Assembly (NCBI GenBank): GCA_937864925.1
Contig: CALMFH010000265.1
Span: forward strand, 1 to 43,747
From: an uncultured Alphaproteobacteria bacterium
GTDB lineage: Bacteria; Pseudomonadota; Alphaproteobacteria; Rhizobiales; Ancalomicrobiaceae
Direction of reading: 5' to 3'
Length of the DNA: 43,747 bases
The position numbers were made by a program, and so were the translations under genes. The notes below the pieces were generated by a model. The model was not told where the DNA came from, made no database searches, and saw only the letters and a list, made by a program, of their open reading frames with translations. Positions within the stretch are counted from its first letter, which is position 1, and each line of letters opens with the position of its first letter. Of the stretch, positions 9,086 to 18,032 are shown one piece after another.

Positions 9086-10324
9086 TCAGTACAACAACCG
9101 CGCCCGGATCGTGCCGGGGATCGCCCGCATCGCCTCGAGGATCTCGTCGGCGAAGTCGCCGGCGCCGTCCGCCTCGATCACCACGTAGCCGACTTCGCCC
9201 TCGGTCTGCAGGAACTCCGAACCGATGTTGAGGCCGCGATCCGAGATCAGGTTGTTGAGCTTGTTGAGCATCCCCGGCCGGTTCTCGTGGACGTGGATGA
9301 AACGCGTGCCGTTCGGCCGCGTCGGCAGCTGCACCTGCGGGAAGTTGACCGCGCCGACCGTCGAGCCGATGTCGGAATAGTCGACGAGCTTGCGCGCCAC
9401 TTCCGCGCCGATGCGCTCCTGCGCCTCCTCGGTCGAGCCGCCGATGTGCGGGGTGAGGATGACGTTCGGCAGGCCCTGCAGCGGCGAGACGAACTTCTCG
9501 GCGTTCGACTTCGGCTCCTTGGGGAAGACGTCGATCGCCGCCCCGGCGAGATGGCCGCTCTTCAGCGCCTCGGCGAGCGCGTCGAGATCGGCGACGGTGC
9601 CGCGGGCGTTGTTGATGAAGTAGGCGCCCTTCTTCATCGCCGCGAACTGGGCCGCCCCCATCATGTTCTGCGTCTGTGGCGTCTCCGGCACGTGCATGGA
9701 GACGATGTCGGACACCGCGAGCAATTCGTCGAGCGTCTCGGCCGGCTCGGTATTGCCGTGGCGCAGCTTGTCGGTGAGATCGTGGAAGATCACCCGCAGA
9801 CCCATGCTCTCGGCGAGGTTGGAGAGCTGCGAGCCGATGTTGCCGTAGCCGACGATGCCGAGCGTCTTGCCGCGCACCTCGAAGGAGCGGTCGGCCGACT
9901 TGTCCCAGCCGCCCTGATGCGCCGACACCGAGCGATCGAAGATGCGGCGCATCAGCATGACGATCTCGCCGATCACCAGTTCGGCCACCGACCGGGTGTT
10001 GGAGAACGGCGCGTTGAACACCGGCACGCCGCGCCGCCGCGCCGCGCCGAGGTCGACCTGATTGGTGCCGACCGAGAAGCAGCCGACCGCCATCAGCCGC
10101 TCGGCCGCCGCGAACACCTCTTCGGTGAGTTGGGTGCGCGAGCGGATGCCGATCATGTGGGCGCCGCGGATCGCCTCCTTCAGCGCCTCGCCCTCCAACG
10201 CCTTGGGCAGATGGACGAGGTTGGTGTAGCCGGCCGCCTTCATCAGATCGACGGCGGTCTTCGAGATGCCCTCGAGGAGCAGGACGGAGATGCGGTCGCG
10301 CGGCAGCGAGAGGCGAGGGGGCAT
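9086..10324 (-). CDS. serA: D-3-phosphoglycerate dehydrogenase
   Basis: A 412-residue protein of the short, E. coli-type SerA class. It oxidises 3-phosphoglycerate to 3-phosphohydroxypyruvate with NAD in the first step of serine synthesis. The Rossmann motif GIVGYGNIGSQ (~153-163), the substrate/catalytic region NNARGTVADLDAL, and the catalytic His in LTPHIGGST are present. A C-terminal ACT domain (FIHVHENRPGMLNKLNNLIS onward, ~340-412) is the serine-feedback site in homologues. Length fits the E. coli-type class, not the longer form common in many alphaproteobacteria. The gene is monocistronic, convergent to nothing nearby and opposite in strand to the small genes at 10909-11904. Confidence 0.95.
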   Translation of the reverse strand: MPPRLSLPRDRISVLLLEGISKTAVDLMKAAGYTNLVHLPKALEGEALKEAIRGAHMIGIRSRTQLTEEVFAAAERLMAVGCFSVGTNQVDLGAARRRGVPVFNAPFSNTRSVAELVIGEIVMLMRRIFDRSVSAHQGGWDKSADRSFEVRGKTLGIVGYGNIGSQLSNLAESMGLRVIFHDLTDKLRHGNTEPAETLDELLAVSDIVSMHVPETPQTQNMMGAAQFAAMKKGAYFINNARGTVADLDALAEALKSGHLAGAAIDVFPKEPKSNAEKFVSPLQGLPNVILTPHIGGSTEEAQERIGAEVARKLVDYSDIGSTVGAVNFPQVQLPTRPNGTRFIHVHENRPGMLNKLNNLISDRGLNIGSEFLQTEGEVGYVVIEADGAGDFADEILEAMRAIPGTIRARLLY

Positions 10325-10908
10325 GGGTGAGAACCTCGGTGGAACGGGAAAGCGATGGTCTAGTGCCTCGCGCTCTCCGGTTCAATCCGTCCGTGGCGCA
10401 TCGCTTCGCCCCGCCCTGCGACACCGCGCCGCCGATCCGTCGCCCGGCTCCACCGACGACGACACGGCTCGGCTCACGAGCCTCGGACCTCTCCGACCCT
10501 CCCGCTCATCACGGATCGACCGACCGGATCCGCCGCCATGCAGAGATCTGCGATGGTTCGGGCGGTGCCGCGGTTCGTATCGAAAGGCGCCAGGGCAGCT
10601 GAGATTATAGTCGTGTTCGGTCGACCCGAAGTAGTCGAATCGAGCAGGGCCGACGTCATTTTGACGACGATGCCGCATTTCGAATGCTTTTTCGGTTCAT
10701 AATCTCGTCGATGTCGGATGAGGAGGTCAACATTCCGGATCTGTTCATCTGGACATCGAGCGCGAGGGACGACCGGCGATCGAACCGAGCGCGGGCGCGA
10801 GGGGGCGGCCCGCGGTGAGATCGAGCGATCCGGGTCCTCTCCTCGCGGGGCGCGTCTCCATGGCCGGGCCGCGCCCGAGAAGACGGAGTGGCAAAGGGAG
10901 AGGTCATC
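10325..10908. other. Intergenic region without a recognisable gene
   Basis: About 580 bp between the divergent serA and the small secreted-protein gene. Open frames here are short, arginine-rich and on both strands, as expected from high-GC noise. The stretch 10600-10740 is less GC-rich and could hold promoters for either side. I see no repeat or RNA gene. Confidence 0.5.
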
Positions 10909-11160
10909 ATGAACACCGTCGGGCACATCGGGTTCGCGGCGTTGGCAGCAGCCGTGGTGTTGGCGTTCACCGCCGGGGCCACCGCGGCGTTTCCCGTTCC
11001 GAACCGCATCGAAGCACGATCCGACATCGTCACCGTTCATGGGTGCCACATCGGGTGCGTCAAAACCGGTCCACTTTCCGCCCACAGGCACCATTTCCGC
11101 ACCTGCGTGAGGTTGCCGTGCGGGCGCAACACGCCCTCGCCGCCGCCACCGCGCCGGTGA
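10909..11160 (+). CDS. Small secreted Cys-containing protein
   Basis: An 83-residue protein of no recognised family. It begins with a clear signal peptide (MNTVGHIGFAALAAAVVLAF, then TAGATAAF), with cleavage probably near residue 27. The mature part is ~55 residues and contains four cysteines (HGCHIGC and TCVRLPCGR), several histidines (AHRHHF) and a Pro-rich, basic end (SPPPPRR). The start at 10909 has GGGAGAGG 5 bases upstream; the longer frame to 10888 has none. Disulphide formation or metal binding in the periplasm is possible, but no function can be assigned. It stands alone between serA and a frameshifted gene. Confidence 0.6.
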   Translation: MNTVGHIGFAALAAAVVLAFTAGATAAFPVPNRIEARSDIVTVHGCHIGCVKTGPLSAHRHHFRTCVRLPCGRNTPSPPPPRR

Positions 11161-11402
11161 CCCGGGATCGGCCGCCGGTTCCCCCGGGCGACGAGGTTGC
11201 GGCGGCGTCCGTGCGGATCCGATCTGATCCGATCCGTCCGGGTGGAAAGCGGAGGACGTCATGATCGAGCCGTCGGCTCCGAACGAGGGCCGAGCGGTTC
11301 GGATGCGCCCTGGATGTCGGTTTCTCCCGTATCTCGCGGATGTCACGGTACGGCCGTTCGACGATCGGTCGCGGTCGCCGGGTGGCGGGAGAGCATCGCC
11401 CT

Positions 11403-11904
11403 GTGACGAGGACCTCACCGGCGGATCCGAACGGCGGCGTTCGTGAACGCCGGCCGGAGGTCCTTCATTCCGCCGGTCCCTGGACCATCGAGTACTCCAA
11501 GCGCAACGCCGAGAGCCCGAAGGCGCGGTTCTGCTCCATGACGCGGATCGTAGCCAGCGAGACCGCCGTCCGCTTCCGTCTGGACGGCAAGAGCCTGGAC
11601 ATCGACATCATGGGCGATTCCACCGGGGCGCTCGGCCCCCGGGGTACCGGTCACCTACGTCTACTCGTCCGAGTCCGGCAAGGGTGTCCCCGCCAAGGCG
11701 ACCGCCGCGGTGACGCGCGATCTGGAAGGTGTCGACTGGCTCGGCATTTCGGAGAAGGGACAGCTCATCGGCCATGCCGAAGCGATGGCGGATGCCGACA
11801 CCCTGACCATCCGCTCCCAGACCAAGACCTGGCGCTATCCGCTCGGCGATACGGTCGGCCCCTTCGACGTGGTGATGGATTGCGTGCAGAAGCACGTACT
11901 CTGA
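11403..11904 (+). pseudogene. Hypothetical protein gene split by a one-base frameshift
   Basis: Two adjoining frames together read as one coherent ~165-residue protein. Frame one carries GPWTIEYSKRNAESP...CSMTRIVASETAVRFRLDGKSLDIDIMGDSTGAL. Frame two continues APGVPVTYVYSSESGKG...DLEGVDWLGISEKGQLIGHAEAMADADTLTIRSQTKTWRYPLGD...MDCVQKHVL. The join falls at 11631-11645, inside a CCCCC-GGGG run, and one extra base there explains the shift. Past that point frame one is arginine-rich noise. The GTG at 11403 is the best start I see, with GGGAGAG ~8 bases upstream, but it is uncertain and no signal peptide is visible. Family not recognised. It could be a real pseudogene, a base-calling error in a homopolymer, or less likely a programmed slip site. 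Confidence 0.6.
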
Positions 11905-11914
11905 CGTGACACAC

Positions 11915-11939
11915 GGGGCGGCCCGAGATCGGCCGCCCC
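11915..11939 (+). terminator. Hairpin terminator after the frameshifted gene
   Basis: GGGGCGGCC at 11915-11923 pairs with GGCCGCCCC at 11931-11939 across a 7-nt loop, 10 bases after the stop codon. There is no T-run, so termination strength is uncertain. Confidence 0.6.
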
Positions 11940-12453
11940 ACACCACGGACCGATCACGGTCATGGACCGGTGCCGTCGTGGCGGCCGTCTCGCCGACGAT
12001 CGGTGATGCGACGGCGAATCGCCGGTCGGCGCGCGACGAGGGGCACGCCGAGCCCGACCGATGCCGACGTCGGCCTAGGTGTCGGGCGACGAGGCGGCGA
12101 CGAACCGATGCGCGCGAAAGCGCTTCGGCTCGTGAGTGCAGCCGCGCGCGCCGGCGCCGGCACAGAGCAGGCCCTGCGGTGCGAGCTTCGACGACCGCGT
12201 CTCGAGGTGACGCCCGAAGGCCCGGTGTCACTGCCTGTCGTGCCCGTGCACAGGGCGGGTGAATGCACGGAGCATCCGTCGACGCCCCGACCGATCGCGC
12301 GAGCGGCCCCGGAGTGGTTCACGCCGGGTTCGTCGGATCGGTCCGGGGTCGTCCGGACCCGATTGTGGACCAACCGGTGGACCGGGCATGAAACGCCGAA
12401 AGCCCGAGAATCGCTTCTCAGAAATCGTGTCGTTTCAAGGGCTTGCGAGGAAT
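11940..12453. other. Chromosomal left flank of the integrated element; no gene seen
   Basis: About 510 bp without a credible gene. A small hairpin GAGAA-TCGC-TTCTC at 12406-12419 lies ~35 bases beyond the tRNA-Gln 3'-end fragment. On the minus strand it is followed by GGGCTTTCGG. It may be what remains of the terminator that followed tRNA-Gln before the element integrated. Confidence 0.45.
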
Positions 12454-12470
12454 TGGCTGGGGGACCTGGA
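12454..12470 (-). repeat. Attachment-site copy, tRNA-Gln 3' fragment
   Basis: TGGCTGGGGGACCTGGA equals bases 34873-34889, the CCA end, acceptor strand and start of the T-arm of tRNA-Gln read on the minus strand. The match stops after 17 bases on the inner side. No other part of a tRNA is present here, so this is the duplicated core left by site-specific integration. Confidence 0.82.
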
Positions 12471-13284
12471 CCCCCACTCGAGCCGAATTCTTCAATGAAT
12501 TCGGTTCCAAGTCCGAGGATCGCTGGCGTTTTGCCCCTACCTCTGACCCCCGATTTGTGCCCAATGCGGAGTGCCACGTCAAGAAGGTCGGGTACTCGAT
12601 CACAAGCCATTTCGATCGTTCGATCAGGACAGACTGCAACAAGCTGGAAAGGAGAGTCGGCAGCTTTCGTTCAGTCTGTCGATACGATCCAAGGCATGCT
12701 TCTGGTGGGCAATACTCTTCTTCATGAGATCGTGAATGGGCGCGTATTCCCTCATCTCGACTGTGCCATTGCGCCAAAATCATGAGAATTCGTCCCTAAT
12801 GGGCGCGCAGGGCTGTGTATTCCCAGATGCGTGATTTGAAATGACGTCAAAAAAACTCGAAATTCTGAAAACGTGAACAAATACAATTGGTTGCTATTCA
12901 CCTCCAGCTGGATTTCGCTGTTTCCCCAATGTAGGTTTGGTGGCACCTGGGAATTTGAAGTGGAGGTCCAAATATGCGCAGGATCCTGCCGGATCGGTCT
13001 TGAGAGGCCCAGCAATAGGCTTGAGGGGGTAAAAATATTCGAAAGCACGAAGCGACCTAATCTCGATGCTTAGATTGGAGCTGTGCAATGGGAACAACCA
13101 TAGATTAATGGAAAATTAACCAATAACCAAAAGACGACCGGATTCTTGATCTGGGAGCTGCTATCTGTAACTCCGTCGGATGGGTTTCCGACTGATCGGG
13201 CAACAGGGCGCCAAAGGGCGACCGCCGCCGAGCGCCAACTCGGCGGCGGCCTGATCACGAACCTCCTGGACAGACAGGTGATCC
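12471..13284. other. AT-richer left end of the element, no gene recognised
   Basis: About 810 bp just inside the left attachment site, clearly AT-richer than the chromosome, especially 12780-13150. Open frames here are short and do not look coding. Two hairpins stand out. CCGAATTC-TTCAAT-GAATTCGG at 12483-12504, just inside the att core, could be an excisionase/integrase arm site or a terminator. A GC-rich hairpin lies at 13222-13249. Confidence 0.5.
13222..13249. repeat. Perfect 11-bp GC-rich hairpin
   Basis: CCGCCGCCGAG at 13222-13232 pairs exactly with CTCGGCGGCGG at 13239-13249 around CGCCAA. It marks the change from the AT-rich element end to the GC-rich gene block. No T-run follows on either strand. 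It may be a terminator, a transfer-origin feature or a regulatory hairpin ahead of the next genes. Confidence 0.55.
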
Positions 13285-13452
13285 ATGACTGCTCTCATTA
13301 TCGGCGCCGCCGGGCGCATCCGCAATTCCCACTCTCGCCAGCTCGATATGGGGGCGGCGCCGGTCGAAGTGACCGCAACGCCGATCCGTCAGGGCGACCG
13401 TCGCCGGCTGCACGCCGACGCGACCTGTCGCTCCGCCCGCTTCCGCGGCTGA
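13285..13452 (+). CDS. Possible 55-residue protein
   Basis: A short frame starting MTALIIGAAGRIRNSHSRQL with an AGGTG site 6-7 bases before ATG, ending 64 bp ahead of the GIY-YIG gene on the same strand. The protein is basic (many Arg) with no recognisable domain. It could be a leader or small regulator of the downstream pair, or chance coding in GC-rich DNA. The ribosome site and position are the only support. Confidence 0.3.
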   Translation: MTALIIGAAGRIRNSHSRQLDMGAAPVEVTATPIRQGDRRRLHADATCRSARFRG

Positions 13453-13516
13453 TCTCGCCCATCGTCGAATTTGAATCGACCGGATCGTCTGATGGCGGTT
13501 CGGCGGGAGTGGACTC

Positions 13517-14524
13517 ATGTTCCTCACGAATACTCATTCGAATACGGGATGCGGGATGGCGCCCGATCTCTTCGGCACCATCCCGCAGTCGCCCGTCCGC
13601 GTCGTGACGCCGCGGTTGGAGCCGACGATCATCGCGGCGCCCGGCTCTGCCATCGACGACATCGTCAAGGCGCCGGCGCTCGACCGCGCCGGGATCTATG
13701 TCGGGGTCTGGTACGGGCACGCAGCGCCGGTCGCCTACAGCGGACAATCGAGTTGGTGCACCGCGAAGCGTATCGGTGACGCGAAATTCCGTTGTCCGTC
13801 CGCGGCGGATCTTCTGATCGGGGTCACCGATTCCGCAGATCGGCTCTCCGGTGCGGATGTGCGGGTCCTCGAGCGGCTGATGTTTCTCCAGATCATCGAG
13901 GCCCGTTACGCCGCTTTCGGTTCGGTGCCACCCGGTGCAGTCGTGCCGCGGGAGCGCTACACCCTCCTGAGACGGCTGTTCGGAGAAGTTTGTATCTCTC
14001 TGAAGGTGGCAGGGCTTCTGTTCTGCAGTGTGCCGGACGGTGTTCTCCTCGGCGGCCCGCTCACCGAAAGAGGCGTCCTTCGCAGCGATGTGCCGATCGG
14101 TGATCGGTTCCGCCTCGAAACGCCCCGGGGACCGGCAGAAATGGTCCAACGCGGCCCGTCGTATGTGATCGTGCCCGGCTCGCCGGCACGGTGCACATGG
14201 TCGCCGTCTCTGAAAGCCATCGGAGTGCTTCAACAGGAATTGGTACACGGTGGTGTCGTGGCGCCCACGGATGATGACAACTGGTTCAATCTCACGCAGC
14301 CGATCCGCCTCTCCAGTGCCTCGGCCGCCGCCAGATTCGTTACTGGGTCGGTGGCTGGCTCGCCCAACCAGTGGCGGGGCATCTCCCCGGGTGGTCCTGC
14401 GACGCCGACGCGTGCCGCGGTCGCCGGACGGGCGGCAATCGATAACGAGACGCCCGATTTGACGACCGCGTGCAGCTCTTTCGAAGAGGCCGGTTCGAGC
14501 GGTGGGGAGACGCCCCATGCCTGA
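13517..14524 (+). CDS. GIY-YIG-like/DUF4357 domain protein
   Basis: A 335-residue protein with two recognisable parts. Residues ~59-130 follow the GIY-YIG nuclease pattern: GIYVGVWYG (59-67), YSGQS (74-78) where the second motif is usually YIG, then a basic stretch and a conserved-position Glu119 in VLERLMFLQ. Residues ~265-305 (LTQPIRLSSASAAARFVTG, then a conserved Trp in NQWR) match the DUF4357 pattern of phase, fill and a terminal W. The Ile-to-Ser change in YIG leaves catalytic activity in doubt. It overlaps the following FtsH-like gene by 8 bases (ATG before TGA), so the two are translationally coupled. Proteins of this architecture often occur in restriction or conflict loci. Start at 13517 has GGGAG 8 bases ahead; ATG at 13556 is an alternative. 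Confidence 0.68.
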   Translation: MFLTNTHSNTGCGMAPDLFGTIPQSPVRVVTPRLEPTIIAAPGSAIDDIVKAPALDRAGIYVGVWYGHAAPVAYSGQSSWCTAKRIGDAKFRCPSAADLLIGVTDSADRLSGADVRVLERLMFLQIIEARYAAFGSVPPGAVVPRERYTLLRRLFGEVCISLKVAGLLFCSVPDGVLLGGPLTERGVLRSDVPIGDRFRLETPRGPAEMVQRGPSYVIVPGSPARCTWSPSLKAIGVLQQELVHGGVVAPTDDDNWFNLTQPIRLSSASAAARFVTGSVAGSPNQWRGISPGGPATPTRAAVAGRAAIDNETPDLTTACSSFEEAGSSGGETPHA

Positions 14525-16445
14525 CAGACGCAACGCCTATCTCCGCCGTCTGGACGACGAGACGGTCGACATTTCGGTCCAAGAGCCGGATGCCGTGATC
14601 GATCGGCTGCTTGAAGCCAGCCTGCGTGCCGGGCTGGGGCGAAAAGACTTTCAGAAGCTGTGCAGTGAAACCTGCCTCGCCGTGACACTGGAGGTGCCCT
14701 CTGCCTCCTGGGTCACTCCTCTGGTTCAGGTCATCGGGCGCATCTGTCGCGAGGCGGAAGTGGTGAGCGTCATGCCGCCTCGCAAACGCGGCGATCCGAC
14801 CCCATTCAGTGAAGCCAAGGCTGCCAAAGCGTTCGGCAATGCCAAGTCGGTGATTGCGATCACGACCGATCGCGCCAACCTGCTGCCAAACTCGTTCATG
14901 GCGGCTGCCGACCTGACCGCCCGCCTCGCCATCCCGGACCTTCGCTCCGTTCAGAAGGTGATCGAGGAGACCTGCGTCGGGTCCGCGAGATCGCTTCGAA
15001 AGAGTGATCTCGTCGGTCTCTCCCTCTACCACATCGTCTACTCGATCCGCCCCGGGACGGCTCGCGCGTCGATCGACCGGCTCCGGGCGGCAGCTGTGGC
15101 GAGATCGAATGCGACGATCAGTTGGACCGATGCACCGCTCGTCGACGACCTCGTGGGATACGGCGAGGCGAAGATCTGGGCTCAGCGCGCAGTCGGAGAT
15201 TTCGCTCGGCTCCGTGCTGGAGAAAATGCCAAACTCGTCGCTTGCCTTCTGGCGGGGGCGCCCGGCACGGGCAAGACTCGGTTGGTCCAAAGCATCGCGA
15301 AGACAGCCGGATTGACTTTGGTTGAAACTTCGGTGGCTTCTTGGTTCTCTCGCTCCACCGGAGATCTCGATGGGGTCGTAAAATCTCTTGTGGAAGTTGT
15401 TGACCGTGCATTGGAGGTCAGTCCCAGCTTGCTGTTCTTGGATGAGCTGGACGCAATTCCTTCGCGTGCTACGTTGAGTGGGAGAGGTAGTGACTGGTGG
15501 ACGCCCGTCATTACAGGGTTTCTGCTGGAAATCGACCGACTCAAGGCGTCTGGACGCCCTGTTCTGCTGGTTGCTGCGACCAATCATGCGGACCGAATCG
15601 ATTCTGCCATGATCAGACCCGGCAGAATCGACAAAACGGTCGTAATGACCGTACCCGAGGGGGAGGACCTGGTTGGAGTCTTCCGGCAGTATTGCGGGTC
15701 AGCGCTGACGGATCCCGAGATTCGATCTGCCGTCGACATCGTCGGTTCGGCGACGGGCGCCCAAGTCGTTGCCTGGATCGAAGAAGCACGCCGACGAGCC
15801 GAAGATGACGGCGCGGCGGATTTCGAACTGCGGCATCTGCTCGGCGCCATGATCCCGTCCGATCCGCGGCCTCCCGAATTGCTGCGCTCCGTCGCGGTGC
15901 ACGAAGCGGCACATGCGGTGGTGGCATTGGCTCTCGGCGTCAAGGTCGATCGGATCTCGATCCTCGGAAGTGGGCGTATCGGTGGGGTCACGTCTGTCCT
16001 CTCCGGGGCACTCGCGAGGCGCACCGAGTTCGAGGAGCACCTCGTCATCGCGCTCGCCGGGCGGGTGGGAGACGAGGAGTTCGGTGAGGGTGCGGACGCC
16101 GGTGCCGAAGCAGATCTGGCGATGGCGACGCGTCTCGCAGCCATCATGCGTGGGACTGCGGGGTTGGTCGACACGCTCGTTCATAACGATCCCGATGCCT
16201 TGGCAATGCGCTTGGCGAGCGACCGCACGTTTGCGGACGCGGTCGAATCCGATCTTGTTCGCGCAAAGGCACGCGCACGCAAGATCCTTCTCTCCCATCG
16301 GAATCTGCATGAGGCGTTCGTCGGCGCGTTGCTGCAGAAGAGGGTTCTCACCGAAGAGGATATCGAAATCATCGCACGCGATGACGAGCCGTCGGAAGCC
16401 AAGTCGACGAAATCGCCCGCCAAGCGGAGGCGCGCTGCGGTTTGA
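14517..16445 (+). CDS. Soluble FtsH-like AAA+ zinc protease
   Basis: A 642-residue protein combining an AAA+ ATPase with an M41 peptidase but without the membrane segments of FtsH. Walker A is GAPGTGKT (247-254) and Walker B is LLFLDELDAI (305-314). The second region of homology, NHADRIDSAMIRPGRID, carries the arginine fingers. The protease zinc motif is HEAAH (462-466) with catalytic Glu463, and the third ligand is Asp533 (GAEADLAMAT), as in FtsH. The first ~200 residues are a unique domain, probably for substrate or partner recognition. The C-terminus is Lys/Arg-rich. ATG at 14517 has GGGGAG 8 bases upstream and overlaps the end of the GIY-YIG gene, indicating a two-gene operon. Its role on a mobile element is unknown; regulated proteolysis linked to the nuclease-like partner is plausible. 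Confidence 0.85.
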   Translation: MPDRRNAYLRRLDDETVDISVQEPDAVIDRLLEASLRAGLGRKDFQKLCSETCLAVTLEVPSASWVTPLVQVIGRICREAEVVSVMPPRKRGDPTPFSEAKAAKAFGNAKSVIAITTDRANLLPNSFMAAADLTARLAIPDLRSVQKVIEETCVGSARSLRKSDLVGLSLYHIVYSIRPGTARASIDRLRAAAVARSNATISWTDAPLVDDLVGYGEAKIWAQRAVGDFARLRAGENAKLVACLLAGAPGTGKTRLVQSIAKTAGLTLVETSVASWFSRSTGDLDGVVKSLVEVVDRALEVSPSLLFLDELDAIPSRATLSGRGSDWWTPVITGFLLEIDRLKASGRPVLLVAATNHADRIDSAMIRPGRIDKTVVMTVPEGEDLVGVFRQYCGSALTDPEIRSAVDIVGSATGAQVVAWIEEARRRAEDDGAADFELRHLLGAMIPSDPRPPELLRSVAVHEAAHAVVALALGVKVDRISILGSGRIGGVTSVLSGALARRTEFEEHLVIALAGRVGDEEFGEGADAGAEADLAMATRLAAIMRGTAGLVDTLVHNDPDALAMRLASDRTFADAVESDLVRAKARARKILLSHRNLHEAFVGALLQKRVLTEEDIEIIARDDEPSEAKSTKSPAKRRRAAV

Positions 16446-17069
16446 TATCTGGAGGAGAGATGCCGCCCCTGAAGTCGCATTCGGGGGCGGTGACTTTCTG
16501 CGAAACGGAAGCGAGATTCGAATTCAGCGCACTTACGAGTCCGTGCACTCGATACGGGACTGAAGCGGCGTCGTGATGTGCATACGTCGAGCCGACTTCG
16601 ACCCGGAAGCAGACGTTGCGCCAACGGGCCTTGTCGCGGGTCGTCTGCCTCAAACCCATGATGAAGGATCGTGCCGAGCGAATTGCCGCCTGCGACCCGA
16701 AGCGGACGTTCCGGTCCTCTCGATGGGACGGACCCTAGCCACAGATGGACCGAAATGCGGGGGAGCACAGCACGCCCGACGAGGACGTCCGCTGCGTGGC
16801 TGTGCTGTACCGGCAATATTACGGCGCATACGCCTCGCAGGTCGTCGAGGACCGAACCTATTCGATCAATCATTGGGATTGATTGTCTCGGCATGACATC
16901 ACCAAAGACCAGACCGCATGCCGCTAGTGCGATGTGGACGCAACTTGCTCGAAAGGCTAAAATCAAACGTGCAAGGATCGGCCAAAGGCGGGTCGAATGG
17001 CGGAGCTATCGACAGAGCATCATGTGCTTAGCGGATAGCAAAGTTTGACCGCGCTCCGCTGGTATATTC
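16446..17069. other. Intergenic region between the protease gene and thyX
   Basis: About 620 bp with no convincing large gene on either strand. It contains one small frame at 16745-16882, listed separately. Base composition falls from GC-rich to mixed toward thyX, marking a module boundary. No repeat was seen. Confidence 0.45.
16745..16882 (+). CDS. Possible 45-residue protein
   Basis: Frame starting MDRNAGEHSTPDEDVRCVAV and ending DRTYSINHWD. Its composition is balanced (acidic, aromatic), unlike the Arg-rich noise frames around it. However, it has no clear ribosome binding site and no recognised family. It may be a gene remnant. Confidence 0.22.
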   Translation: MDRNAGEHSTPDEDVRCVAVLYRQYYGAYASQVVEDRTYSINHWD

Positions 17070-18032
17070 GTGGTGTCTAGTGAGACGAAATACGGTGGGG
17101 TGAGACAGAGAATGCGGATATCTGACGAAGACAATGCTGAGATCGACCGGGCGCTACTGCAAAGTCATCAGACACGGCGACCCACTGTGCCGGATATCGA
17201 GGCGATCCTGTACAGGCCTATGCCAGTCCTCGACCACGGCTTCATACGAATAGTCGACTATATGGGAGATGACTCAGCTGTCGTTCAAGCCGCCCGCGTC
17301 TCTTATGGGAGAGGAACCCGCAAAGTATCGGAGGACAGTGCCCTAATCCGATATCTATTGCGTCACCAGCACACGACGCCATTCGAAATGGCGGAAATCA
17401 AGTTACATGTGAAGCTACCGATTTTTGTAGCGCGCCAATGGATAAGGCACAGAACTGCGAGCGTGAACGAATATTCAGCTCGATACTCGATACTCGATAA
17501 GGAATTCTATATCCCAGATAGAGAGTACCTTGCTACTCAGTCGACTTCCAACCGGCAAGGCAGAGGCGAGCGCCTAGACGACAAAAGAGCGTCCGAAGTG
17601 CTTGAGCTTCTCCGAGGCGACGCCGAGCTCGTCTATAGACACTATCTGCAGATGCTTGGTGATGATGCAGGGTCATCCGCTGGTATAGGCCTCGCGCGGG
17701 AACTAGCGCGCATGAATCTTTCACTTAATTTCTATACACAGTGGTATTGGAAGGTTAATTTGCGCAATCTTATGCATTTTTTGAAACTACGAGCTGATCC
17801 CCACGCCCAATACGAGATAAGAGTCTACGCTGACAATATACTTGAAATCATGAAAAAGTGGGTGCCATTGTCCTATGCCGCGTTTGAAGAATACGATCTG
17901 AAGTCCGCGCATCTTTCCGCGACAGCGATCGGCCTCGTCCGTCGAATGATCCGTGGGGAGGAAATTTCATTTGAGACCAGCGGGCTCCCAAAACGTGAAT
18001 GGGACGATTTGCGTCGTCTTCTGGAGATCTGA
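17070..18032 (+). CDS. thyX: FAD-dependent thymidylate synthase
   Basis: A 320-residue ThyX, which makes dTMP from dUMP with methylene-tetrahydrofolate and FAD. The ThyX motif [14 protein letters not shown] is at residues 126-139, and the flanking HHTTPFE-like segment ([20 protein letters not shown]) is conserved. The protein is longer than the usual ~220-250 residues because of N- and C-terminal extensions. The GTG at 17070 has no good ribosome site; ATG at 17112 ([12 protein letters not shown]) is an alternative start. The DNA is AT-richer than the chromosome and codon use differs. Its stop directly abuts the stop of the convergent methyltransferase gene (TGATCA). Mobile elements and phages often carry thyX to secure dTMP. 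Confidence 0.93.
   Translation: MVSSETKYGGVRQRMRISDEDNAEIDRALLQSHQTRRPTVPDIEAILYRPMPVLDHGFIRIVDYMGDDSAVVQAARVSYGRGTRKVSEDSALIRYLLRHQHTTPFEMAEIKLHVKLPIFVARQWIRHRTASVNEYSARYSILDKEFYIPDREYLATQSTSNRQGRGERLDDKRASEVLELLRGDAELVYRHYLQMLGDDAGSSAGIGLARELARMNLSLNFYTQWYWKVNLRNLMHFLKLRADPHAQYEIRVYADNILEIMKKWVPLSYAAFEEYDLKSAHLSATAIGLVRRMIRGEEISFETSGLPKREWDDLRRLLEI

Noticed and set aside
8700-10424. Long minus-strand frame overlapping serA and the subtilase start
   Set aside because: Out-of-frame reading of serA; the serA frame is unmistakable.
12418-12783. 121-codon minus-strand frame crossing the left attachment site
   Set aside because: It reads through the tRNA fragment and has no ribosome site or family; composition is unlike a gene.
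16181-16966. 261-codon minus-strand frame opposite the end of the FtsH-like gene
   Set aside because: No domain or ribosome site was seen, and most of its length is antisense to a clear gene or lies in apparently non-coding DNA.
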